From: Hymenobacter sp. J193
GTDB taxonomy: Bacteria > Bacteroidota > Bacteroidia > Cytophagales > Hymenobacteraceae
Assembly (NCBI RefSeq): GCF_024700075.1
Contig: NZ_JAJONE010000003.1
Coordinates: 158,214-222,213 of the forward strand
DNA length: 64,000 bases
Direction: 5' to 3'
In this document: positions 8,923-15,166 of the stretch, one piece after another
Layout of the letters: each line of letters opens with the position of its first letter
How positions within the stretch are numbered: the first letter of the stretch is position 1
Program-made: the position numbers and the translations under genes
The notes under the pieces: generated by a model
The model's input: only the letters and a program-made list of their open reading frames with translations
The model's database searches: none
Told to the model about the DNA's origin: nothing

Positions 8923-8966
8923 CAAAGGTATAAATCCATGACCATATTGCAATTAAATTTAATTGC
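8923..8966 (-). promoter_or_regulatory. Promoter with overlapping palindromic operator (copy 1)
   Basis: On the minus strand a TACCTTTG -7 element (8923-8930) lies 19 nt from a TTG (8950-8952), the Bacteroidota sigma-A arrangement. The TTG is inside a perfect 18-bp palindrome GCAATTAAATTTAATTGC (8949-8966). A protein bound there would compete with RNA polymerase for the DUF1573 gene. The same arms recur at 12373, 14830 and 62945. Confidence 0.65.
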
Positions 8967-8996
8967 GTGCTTTCCCGCCCGACTGCCCAACAAAAA

Positions 8997-9018
8997 ACCC
9001 GGCTGGTAAGGCCGGGTT
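8997..9018 (-). terminator. Terminator downstream of the HNH gene
   Basis: AACCCGGC and GCCGGGTT form an 8-bp stem with a 6-nt loop, followed on the minus strand by TTTTTTG. It lies beyond the 3' end of the HNH gene (9208). Confidence 0.65.
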
Positions 9019-9058
9019 CCGTACTTGCTGCAATAGGTATGGGGTCAGATACTCTCAA

Positions 9059-9095
9059 CCCTATGAACCGACACACCTTTGAACGGTTCATAGGG
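9059..9095. repeat. 12-bp inverted repeat
   Basis: CCCTATGAACCG (9059-9070) and CGGTTCATAGGG (9084-9095) are perfect complements separated by 13 nt. There is no U-tract, so it is not an ordinary terminator. It could be a recombinase or regulator site. Confidence 0.5.
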
Positions 9096-9140
9096 CAAAG
9101 CGACAACAATACCTGTACGCTCCTGCTGTTTAGCCCTTTT

Positions 9141-9175
9141 TGGCCGGGGGCGGGCTCGATGCCCGCCCCCGGCCA
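9141..9175. repeat. 15-bp perfect GC-rich hairpin
   Basis: TGGCCGGGGGCGGGC and its complement are separated by five bases. It is extremely stable but has no U-run on either strand. It lies 33 bp after the stop of the HNH gene and may protect or end its transcript. Confidence 0.55.
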
Positions 9176-9207
9176 ATCGCCTCGGCGGCCCCACCGGGTA
9201 GCCCTGC

Positions 9208-9648
9208 CTACCCTAGCCCCCCTTCCTGAACCTGGTCGAGTACCTTGCGGCAGCTTCCGCGCTGGGCCAGCATTACCCCGGCTACTTTCGTTTTGAGTAC
9301 CCGGCGTACCTGCCGGCGGATGTAGGCCAGTACTTCCTGGGCCTCACGCTGGTGGTAAGCGGCTGATACCTCTACAAAGGCTTTCAGGCTGCGGTTACCT
9401 CGGGCGCTGTTGCAGCTCAGGCAAGCGGTAATTAGGTTTTTGTGGTCGGAAATAGCCCCACCCTTGCTGTAAGGCTTCAAGTGGTCGAGCGTCAGCGTTA
9501 CGCCCGCCTCAATGCCTTTGCCACAGTAGGCGCAGCAAAACCCATCGCGGAGGTAGATTGCTAGGCGCTTCTTGGGGGTAATCCAATTCTGGCCTTGGGT
9601 ACGCTTGGGGCGGTCGGTGGTAGCGGCGGCAGTAGGGGCTGGGCACAT
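9208..9648 (-). CDS. HNH endonuclease
   Basis: This 146-residue protein carries a canonical HNH module: CAYCGKG (first Cys pair), LTLDHLKPYSKGG (catalytic His of the DH pair) and NLITACLSCNSARGN (Asn, second Cys pair and terminal Asn/His position), about residues 38-84. HNH modules bind a metal and cut DNA. Small stand-alone copies occur in plasmids, phages and restriction systems. The C-terminal half is helical and basic (YIRRQVRRVLKTKVAG). It is followed by a stable hairpin and a terminator. Target and biological role are not shown by the context. Confidence 0.85.
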   Translation of the reverse strand: MCPAPTAAATTDRPKRTQGQNWITPKKRLAIYLRDGFCCAYCGKGIEAGVTLTLDHLKPYSKGGAISDHKNLITACLSCNSARGNRSLKAFVEVSAAYHQREAQEVLAYIRRQVRRVLKTKVAGVMLAQRGSCRKVLDQVQEGGLG

Positions 9649-9800
9649 GGTCGGCGGCGTTCAGAGGTGAGGGAGGTTGCTTGCGTTGTATAATAGTTTA
9701 ACGGCTGGGCACCCCTTAGCGTTGTCAAAAGACAACAAAAAACACTCTCAATTTGCTGCAAATCAACTTTTACTCCCCTACTGCCCCGCTTCCCGGCCGG

Positions 9801-10031
9801 CTAGTCTTCCTCGTTCTCAGGAACAGCCTCAACGGCTTTTTCACACGTGGGGCACCACGCCAACCCCTCGGGAATATCCAGCGGCTCGTCACTTTGACTT
9901 TCAACGACCTGGGCCGCCTGGGCGGCTTCTGCCAGAAAGGCTTCGCCCCCACAAACCGGACAGCTTCCTACAACTGGGTTATCTATTTCGTCATAGATAA
10001 AGTACACCTTCTCTGCTGTTGTCTGTGACAT
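9801..10031 (-). CDS. Small zinc-ribbon protein
   Basis: The 76-residue product starts MSQTTAEKVYFIYDEIDNPV. It has two Cys pairs, CPVCGG (about 24-29) and CPTC (about 61-64), separated by an acidic Ala-rich linker, typical of a single zinc ribbon. No other domain is present. A leader motif shared with ParB and the 101-residue gene lies just upstream (10046-10070), implying common regulation. Role unknown. Confidence 0.6.
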   Translation of the reverse strand: MSQTTAEKVYFIYDEIDNPVVGSCPVCGGEAFLAEAAQAAQVVESQSDEPLDIPEGLAWCPTCEKAVEAVPENEED

Positions 10032-10045
10032 GAAAATAGGGTTTA

Positions 10046-10070
10046 TTGTTGCTTATTATACGCAAAATAG
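10046..10070 (-). promoter_or_regulatory. Shared leader/promoter motif (copy 1)
   Basis: Reading on the minus strand, TATTTTGCGTATAATAAGCA, followed by ACAA, precedes the zinc-ribbon start codon by about 15 nt. Nearly the same sequence stands before the ParB-like gene (14108-14128) and the 101-residue gene (14540-14560). The TATTTTG part resembles the -7 element. Confidence 0.6.
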
Positions 10071-10338
10071 CTTAACATGATACTACCAACAGCGATTCTT
10101 TGGACTGCCTCCCGCATTTCCCCCGACTGCCACATTGGTTTAATTACCCACCCTGACAGTACCGGCGAAATTTGCGTGAGGGATAGAAGGGGTTTAGTGC
10201 GTAGCACCGAAGCGAACAGCGTAGCCCCGCATAGCCCGGCCCACGGGGACACGCCCAGCCAGCAGCAAGTATTTCGCGAAGCATTCTGCCATTCACGGTA
10301 AAGCCGGTAAATTTGAGTCTACACCCTGTTGTCCTCAC
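10071..10338. other. Gap between zinc-ribbon gene and gldC
   Basis: No convincing coding frame. A GC-rich segment at about 10175-10260 may be structured. The stretch just before gldC (10300-10338) is the likely place of its promoter, but I cannot point to clear elements. Confidence 0.35.
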
Positions 10339-10692
10339 ATGAAAGATTCTGTCCTCACCTTCTCAATTGCTCTCGACGAAAACAAAATGCCTGAAACCAT
10401 CAGCTGGCGCTCCAGCGACGGTAAAGCCCCGGAGCAGGGCATACAGCAGGCAAAGGCCCTGAATATTTCCGTTTGGGATGGCCAGGAGCAAGGCACCATG
10501 AAGATTGGCCTATGGACAAAGGATATGCCGGTGGACCAGATGAAACGGTTCTATGTCGATACCATTGGCGCTATTGCCGACTCGCTCATGCAGGCAACCG
10601 ATGATGCTGCAATGGGTGGAAAAATTCATGCACTCTGCGGGCAGCTCCTGGCCCACATTAACGGGGAAACGCCGCTGACAACAGATCAGTAA
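10339..10692 (+). CDS. gldC: GldC-like gliding motility protein
   Basis: This 117-residue protein matches GldC along its length: a start with LTFSIALDENKMPETISWRS, then ALNISVWDGQEQGTMKIGLW, TKDMPVDQMKRFYVDTIGAI and ADSLMQATDDAAMG. GldC is a small cytosolic protein found next to gliding/T9SS functions in Bacteroidota; its exact biochemical role is not settled. The frame starts at ATG 10339 and is followed 25 bp later by a strong bidirectional terminator. It stands alone, on the opposite strand to its neighbours. Confidence 0.88.
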   Translation: MKDSVLTFSIALDENKMPETISWRSSDGKAPEQGIQQAKALNISVWDGQEQGTMKIGLWTKDMPVDQMKRFYVDTIGAIADSLMQATDDAAMGGKIHALCGQLLAHINGETPLTTDQ

Positions 10693-10715
10693 AGCAAGCC
10701 GCGCGAGCGGCGCAG

Positions 10716-10760
10716 CAACAAAAAACCCCGGCTGTTGGCACAGACCGGGGTTTTTTGTTG
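10716..10760. terminator. Strong bidirectional terminator
   Basis: A 16-bp perfect stem (CAACAAAAAACCCCGG with CCGGGGTTTTTTGTTG) and a 13-nt loop have A/U tracts on both sides. It ends gldC on the plus strand and the converging membrane-protein gene (10781) on the minus strand. Confidence 0.85.
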
Positions 10761-10780
10761 CAATGACTTCTGTATAATTA

Positions 10781-11152
10781 TCACCGTCTTTTAGCTCGAA
10801 TAAGGCGGAGAATTCTATCATCCGCTTCTGTAGTTGACACCTGGCCGCGTAGCAGCAGAAACTCATCCAGCAGAAGCAGCAGCAGCAACAGGCACCAGCT
10901 CAGGGCGGCTCCCACCAGCAAGCCGGCATATATGGCCGAGCCTACGAGCGTCAGCGTGCTCAGCAGCAGTACTCCCTGCGTAAGCCGCGGCAGAGGACGG
11001 GGCTGGCGGGTAGCTGTCAGCAGAAACGCGACTGCGGCCGCCCCAAGGGTAATCAGTAGCAGCGGCAGGGGCTCCAGCACGTGCATGATGTAGGCAACGA
11101 AATGATTATCGCTGCCTGGAAGGAGATTGACATAGACCAGAAACATACACAT
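10781..11152 (-). CDS. Hypothetical small membrane protein
   Basis: 123 residues with three hydrophobic segments (about 22-45, 58-82 and 83-97, the last LSWCLLLLLLLLDEFLLL) and a basic C-terminal tail (RILRLIRAKRR). Probably an inner-membrane protein. An internal ATG (MHVLEPLPLLLITLG) is an alternative start that would drop the first 22 residues. No family recognised. It converges on gldC and shares the terminator at 10716-10760. Confidence 0.5.
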   Translation of the reverse strand: MCMFLVYVNLLPGSDNHFVAYIMHVLEPLPLLLITLGAAAVAFLLTATRQPRPLPRLTQGVLLLSTLTLVGSAIYAGLLVGAALSWCLLLLLLLLDEFLLLRGQVSTTEADDRILRLIRAKRR

Positions 11153-11173
11153 TCAGAAATGAGGTGAAAAACA

Positions 11174-11569
11174 TTAGTGAACCCGGCGAGGGGGATTCAG
11201 CACGCCGGGCATCCATTTGTAGAGGAAGGCACTGTCAGCTGCCGTCAGGTGGGCCGTCGTCAGGGTTGGACCCAGCTTGGTCAGGGTTAGCACGGCCTGC
11301 CGGGCCTCTTTATGACTCATGCCCGGGGGCAACGTCCACGGGACAGAAGTAGAGTCGTAGTTCTGCACCGTAACCCCGGAGGGCATGGTGCCCTGGGCGT
11401 ACAAACTACCGCTTAGTAAAAGCAGAACTGCTGTCGGCCCGGCTTTGCGTTTCGGACGCCGCAGTTTCAGAACCAGGTGTCGCAGAACGATGCCCGCCAG
11501 AAAAAAGACGTACAAGCGGAGCGCCCACTGAGCCAGTAATTCACTGATTGGTATTGAAGAAACTTTCAT
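11174..11569 (-). CDS. Hypothetical membrane-anchored protein
   Basis: 131 residues. Two hydrophobic stretches occur, LYVFFLAGIVLRHLVLKL (about 20-37) and AVLLLLSGSLYAQG (about 47-60), flanking a very basic loop (RRPKRKAG). The rest (LTTAHLTAADSAFLYKWMPG) is soluble. Its ATG overlaps the last four bases of the preceding same-strand gene (11566-11569), so the two are translationally coupled. No family recognised. Confidence 0.55.
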   Translation of the reverse strand: MKVSSIPISELLAQWALRLYVFFLAGIVLRHLVLKLRRPKRKAGPTAVLLLLSGSLYAQGTMPSGVTVQNYDSTSVPWTLPPGMSHKEARQAVLTLTKLGPTLTTAHLTAADSAFLYKWMPGVLNPPRRVH

Positions 11570-12198
11570 CTTCCTGCAGAATGCCTAAGGTTTAGTTCTT
11601 CTACCTGCTCGGCGCTCCACTTGTAGCGGACCGCACGGGCTGCCGTAGCATTGCGCGAGTCCTGACCCGTTAGGCGAATCACTTCGGCAAAAGTCGCCGG
11701 ACAGATAGCCTGGCCTTTCCACGGTACCTCATTCCATAAGGGCTGGTGGCTATCAAACAAGCGGCGGGTAGCGACTTGCTTGATCCAGGCCTGGCCCGTC
11801 GCATTACGCCACTGCCAGAAAGCCTGTGAATCCGTGTTGGTGGCATTGTATTGCAGGACTGCTGCATCGCAGGCGATCAGCCGGAAGAAGCGCCGTAGCA
11901 CCTGCTCATCCGTGAGCCCGGTCAGCTGGGCTGGTATGCCCGTGGCGGAAACCGGCCCACCCGTGGGAGCGGCCAACCACAGCTGCTCGTACTGCGCCGG
12001 GGCTAAATAGCGGCACTGGCCCAGCGCCATGATCTTGCCCCACTGAGTACGCCACTGCGCGAAGTGGTACAGCTGGCCCTGGTGCAGGCAGGTCAGCGCA
12101 ACGCCCGCCACGTCGAAGTAGGTCAGAAAATTTCCCAGTACCAGCGCCCCGGTGGCCTCAGCTGGCAATTGGTGAGCGACAACCGTTCTAACTGGCAT
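11566..12198 (-). CDS. Hypothetical protein (210 aa)
   Basis: ATG 12198 gives MPVRTVVAHQLPAEATGALV. The protein is Trp/Gln-rich (FAQWRTQWGKIMALGQCRYL, AFWQWRNATGQAWIKQVATR) and soluble, with no signal peptide. It is the first gene of a two- or three-gene minus-strand operon (overlap with 11569). A copy of the palindromic operator lies about 175 bp upstream (12373-12390), between this gene and the ParB terminator. I do not recognise the family. Confidence 0.55.
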   Translation of the reverse strand: MPVRTVVAHQLPAEATGALVLGNFLTYFDVAGVALTCLHQGQLYHFAQWRTQWGKIMALGQCRYLAPAQYEQLWLAAPTGGPVSATGIPAQLTGLTDEQVLRRFFRLIACDAAVLQYNATNTDSQAFWQWRNATGQAWIKQVATRRLFDSHQPLWNEVPWKGQAICPATFAEVIRLTGQDSRNATAARAVRYKWSAEQVEELNLRHSAGR

Positions 12199-12350
12199 AG
12201 GGCAGGACAGCTAAAGAGAACCAGCCAGCGGTGCGGAGAGGAAGCACTGAAATGGCAACCATAGGAAGGAGGAAATAAAGGGGGCAGTCGGGATGAAGCA
12301 GAAAGCGAGTACCCGGCTGTTCACCAGAGGCCCCCGCCCGACCGCATAAA

Positions 12351-12390
12351 GAAAAGTAAAATTATGCTGATTGCAATTAAAGTTAATTGC
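12351..12390 (-). promoter_or_regulatory. Palindromic operator copy 2 with weak promoter-like sequence
   Basis: GCAATTAAAGTTAATTGC (12373-12390) keeps the 7-bp arms of the palindrome. On the minus strand a TTG within it is followed, 15 nt on, by TACTTTTC (12351-12358), a weak match to TAnnTTTG. It would drive the 12198-10781 operon. Confidence 0.5.
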
Positions 12391-12430
12391 AAAGGGCCAC
12401 AGAAACCGCTTCCGGTTTCCGTGGCCCTTT
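12391..12430 (-). terminator. Terminator of the ParB-like gene
   Basis: AAAGGGCCAC and GAAACCG pair with CGGTTTC and GTGGCCCTTT around a short loop, with one mismatch. It lies 18 bp beyond the stop of the ParB-like gene and directly abuts the palindrome at 12373. Confidence 0.7.
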
Positions 12431-12447
12431 GGTAAATCCTACCTTAC

Positions 12448-14073
12448 TTAGGCAGCCTGCGCGCACTGTTCGCCGGGCTGCTCGTCGGCATCAGCCGGGA
12501 CAAGCTGCGTAACCTCGACAAGTGGCACTTTTCTGGCCCGCAGGGTGCGCGGGTCGTACTCACGCTCGAACAGCGCCTGAGTCGCCTCATCAAGCCCTTC
12601 CTGTACTTGTGGGTTGCCGACCAAGCTGGCAGCGGTTTTCTGATTGTCGTTCCACTCGCTACCCAAGCCCCGGTGCGTGACCGAGAACAGCAGCAACTGC
12701 GTCAGCAGGGCCTCCGTTGGGGCAGTTAGCAGCACCTGCGCTTCGACCCACTCCCGGTAAGGCAGTCCCTTCGTGTCCGGCCCATTTTTGCCTGCCAGCG
12801 GCCACCCCCAAGTGCGCGTTAGCTCGGCCAGCGTCAGCAGGTCGATAACCCGGCCCTGCATCAGGCTCTCAGCAACAAGTTTCGCCAACACGCGCACTCG
12901 GCCCTGTTTGGCTTCGTCGGTGGACAGTTGCAGGGCGTGATAGCAGCGTTCCGCCAGCACCCGTTTCCCGGCCTCTTTCAGCAGTCGCTTCTGGCGGGTT
13001 TCGCGGTTCTTTTCACCCTGCGACAGCTCCACCTTCCCCGATTCGAGCGCTTTGGTGGTTTCCTGGGCCAATAGCACCCGTACCACCGTTGCGGCGCTGG
13101 CCCCATCGACGTACACGCCCACTACCGTACCCTTCTTGCGCTTGCTGACCTCGTACTTATCGGGCTTTACCGCCCCGGCTGGTGCCTCATAGTACTTAGT
13201 GGATAGGCGCACTACCGGGGCCTCCCCGGCCAGTTCTTTCTGCTCGGCTAGTACCTGCTCGATACGCCGCCCCATTTTCGTATTCCAGCAGGCGCTGTCC
13301 AGACACGTATCCTTGCCTTCCTCCGCGAGTTCGGCAAACAGCATGACGCTACAGCTGCTGCGCTTCGGGCAGCCGGTGCAAGCGCCGGCATTTTCGTACA
13401 GCGCGGCATCGTCCAGCGGCCACGGCGCACTGCTCAGGGCCTGTTTTTCGCGGGCCACCCAATTCTTTACGGTGCTTTCGTTCACCACGTACTGCGAACG
13501 GTTGTCCAAGCAGCGGCGCTGCACGGATTCAGGCCACCGGCTCAGTTCCTCCGCCGCGCCTAGCGTCAGCTTGTCCTGTCGTAAATCAGTCAGCCACTCC
13601 GGCAGCAGCTCACTTATGGCGCGGCGCTGGGTTACCCAACGCGCAGTCTGACCAAGATAGGCGGCAATTTCCTCCGTATTCATGCCCTCCCGCGAGAGCT
13701 TACCCACGGCTACGGCTTCGTCTGCGGGATGGGGATTTTCGCGCAAAATGTTCTCCACGAGGCGATACATCTGCGCCTCTTGGTCGGTCATGTCGCGCAC
13801 CGTTGCCAGAATGGTCGGCAACTGGCCCAGCTCATGGGCCGCGAAGCGGCGAAAACCGGCTACCAGTGCATACTCATAGCCTTCAAAAGGCACCGCTAAC
13901 GGACGCACCGCAACGGGTTGTATCAGCCCCCCGGTGCGAATACTTTCGGCCAGAGATTTCAGCCCTACCGGGTCAATACTACTACGGTAGTTGTCGGCCA
14001 GATAGATGGCCGATAGGGGAATTGTTAGCAGGGTTACCGGCTGCGCGGCTTGCGAAAGGGTTTGTGTGTTCAT
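12448..14073 (-). CDS. ParB/RepB/Spo0J-family partition-like protein
   Basis: 541 residues. The N-terminal ParB domain (about 15-115) shows GFRRF at 73-77 and ENILR at 107-111, the two motifs that form the CTP-binding site of ParB proteins. A helix-turn-helix follows (NTEEIAAYLGQTARWVTQRR, about 131-150). Around residues 230-265 a Cys cluster (CTGCPKRSSC and later CLDSACW) suggests a zinc site. The rest is helical and unlike classical ParB. ParB proteins bind parS and load DNA-condensing clamps for partition. No ParA is present in the window, so it may instead be a regulator of the element. It is preceded by the shared leader motif and followed by a terminator. Confidence 0.88.
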   Translation of the reverse strand: MNTQTLSQAAQPVTLLTIPLSAIYLADNYRSSIDPVGLKSLAESIRTGGLIQPVAVRPLAVPFEGYEYALVAGFRRFAAHELGQLPTILATVRDMTDQEAQMYRLVENILRENPHPADEAVAVGKLSREGMNTEEIAAYLGQTARWVTQRRAISELLPEWLTDLRQDKLTLGAAEELSRWPESVQRRCLDNRSQYVVNESTVKNWVAREKQALSSAPWPLDDAALYENAGACTGCPKRSSCSVMLFAELAEEGKDTCLDSACWNTKMGRRIEQVLAEQKELAGEAPVVRLSTKYYEAPAGAVKPDKYEVSKRKKGTVVGVYVDGASAATVVRVLLAQETTKALESGKVELSQGEKNRETRQKRLLKEAGKRVLAERCYHALQLSTDEAKQGRVRVLAKLVAESLMQGRVIDLLTLAELTRTWGWPLAGKNGPDTKGLPYREWVEAQVLLTAPTEALLTQLLLFSVTHRGLGSEWNDNQKTAASLVGNPQVQEGLDEATQALFEREYDPRTLRARKVPLVEVTQLVPADADEQPGEQCAQAA

Positions 14074-14107
14074 CTTGTGGGTTTAAAGAGGGAAAGAAAA
14101 ATCTGCG

Positions 14108-14128
14108 TTGTTGCTATTTATACGCAAA
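14108..14128 (-). promoter_or_regulatory. Shared leader/promoter motif (copy 2)
   Basis: TTTGCGTATAAATAGCAACA on the minus strand lies 35 nt before the ParB-like ATG. It is identical to the copy at 14540-14560 over 20 bases. Its distal end overlaps the terminator of the gene upstream. Confidence 0.65.
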
Positions 14129-14161
14129 AAGCCGCCCTACAGTTGCGTAGAGCGGCTTTTT
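14126..14161 (-). terminator. Terminator between the 101-residue gene and ParB
   Basis: AAAAAGCCGCCCTAC pairs with GTAGAGCGGCTTTTT (one mismatch) around a 6-nt loop. A U-tract on the minus strand ends the gene at 14222-14527. Confidence 0.7.
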
Positions 14162-14221
14162 GGGGTCTATTTTTCGGAGTTTTCCAAATAATTATCACCC
14201 CGCTTTTCTGGTTTTTGCGGG

Positions 14222-14527
14222 CTATTCCGCTGCCCAGCCGACGAACATATATTTTCCTTCCTTCGCCTTAGTAGGGGGACGCAGGCAGACCCCGTTGGCA
14301 CTCCGCTTATCGAGTTCATCCAGTAGCTCGCCCTGATTCAGGAACTCACTAGCCGACAAGCCGCTGTTGCGCCACTCGTCCGTTTTGTCGGTGTACTCGC
14401 TGATGGTGTAAAAGCTGCCGCTGTAGGCATCCGTGCCGCTTTCGTCTGCGGCCTCCTGCTGTAGTCTGCAAAAAGCGTCATTCATGCTTTTACCGTGCCC
14501 GCTAACTGTAATGTCCGTTGCTCCCAT
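14222..14527 (-). CDS. Small hypothetical protein (101 aa)
   Basis: Starts MGATDITVSGHGKSMNDAFC and ends KEGKYMFVGWAAE. It appears as a compact alpha/beta protein (AFCRLQQEAADESGTDAYSG, FYTISEYTD). It lies between a shared leader motif and a terminator, so it is a single-gene unit regulated like ParB. It is similar in style to small plasmid proteins that I cannot name. No catalytic residues were recognised. Confidence 0.55.
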   Translation of the reverse strand: MGATDITVSGHGKSMNDAFCRLQQEAADESGTDAYSGSFYTISEYTDKTDEWRNSGLSASEFLNQGELLDELDKRSANGVCLRPPTKAKEGKYMFVGWAAE

Positions 14528-14539
14528 GATGTAGTTTGT

Positions 14540-14560
14540 TTGTTGCTATTTATACGCAAA
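14540..14560 (-). promoter_or_regulatory. Shared leader/promoter motif (copy 3)
   Basis: TTTGCGTATAAATAGCAACA on the minus strand begins 33 nt and ends about 13 nt before the start codon of the 101-residue gene. The preceding bases give TTATTTG, close to a -7 element. A half-copy (GTTGCTATT) follows at about 14572. Confidence 0.65.
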
Positions 14561-14829
14561 TAACTTTATACTGTTGCTATTCTACCCCCCCATTTTACCT
14601 GCGTTTTTTACTTGCTAAACTACATAGGGTCGCCGTATTCAATGCAACTCTTTTTAGTTGCTAATCCACCCTTAGCGCCCGCCGATTAGCTGGTGCTGGC
14701 CGGTAGCGCGGTGATAATCCTAAGTTTTTTTATTGGCCTATTTTCCACTGAAATAAGCCTCTACATTGATTTTTATACACAAAAAACTAGTAAGCCCCCC
14801 GCGTTTATTGCCCCGCTGCCCTATCTTTT

Positions 14830-14871
14830 GCAATTAGATTTAATTGCGTTTGGATTGACTTCCTATCTTTG
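14830..14871 (+). promoter_or_regulatory. Promoter with palindromic operator (copy 3)
   Basis: A perfect -7 element TATCTTTG (14864-14871) is 17 nt from a TTG (14844-14846) that lies in the palindrome GCAATTAGATTTAATTGC (14830-14847). The start site should fall around 14877. This is the only clear promoter upstream of the TonB-receptor unit. Confidence 0.7.
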
Positions 14872-14876
14872 TTGCC

Positions 14877-15166
14877 TATGGTTGTGATCCGTCATTTGAT
14901 TTACCGTGCTACCCGGCTTTCAGCGCCTCAGCATTCGCGCTGCCGGGTAGTCCCCTGCCTTAGTTTGACAGGGGGTTGGATCAGAGGCCGGAACGGTTCG
15001 GTGCTCGTCTGGGTGGAAGGCCCCGGCGGAGCCCCTGCACAGCCGCACGTAGTGCCGGGCCGCCAGCGGCAGCTGCAGCCGCTAGGAAGCCTGTGGCTCC
15101 AGCCCCCTATTAACGCTTGAATCAGCCTTTTCACTAGTTTTTTCTCACCATCCCTCATTCCCATTT
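14877..15166 (+). promoter_or_regulatory. Structured 5' leader of the TonB-receptor transcript
   Basis: Between the promoter and the receptor ATG lie 290 nt rich in complementary segments: CTACCCGG with CCGGGTAG enclosing CAGCGC with GCGCTG near 14910-14950; CCCCTG with CAGGGG near 14952-14975; GGCCCCGGC with GCCGGGCC near 15020-15065; AGCGGC with GCCGCT near 15068-15085. An 80-codon frame (14879-15118) exists but looks non-coding. It matches no riboswitch consensus I know; it could be a regulatory leader. Confidence 0.4.

Noticed and set aside
14869..15120. 80-codon gene before the TonB receptor
   Set aside because: The translated sequence has no domain and the region is better explained by paired stems; not fully excluded.
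14877..15166. Cobalamin riboswitch upstream of the TonB receptor
   Set aside because: The conserved B12-box and core sequences are not present, although the position would be typical.
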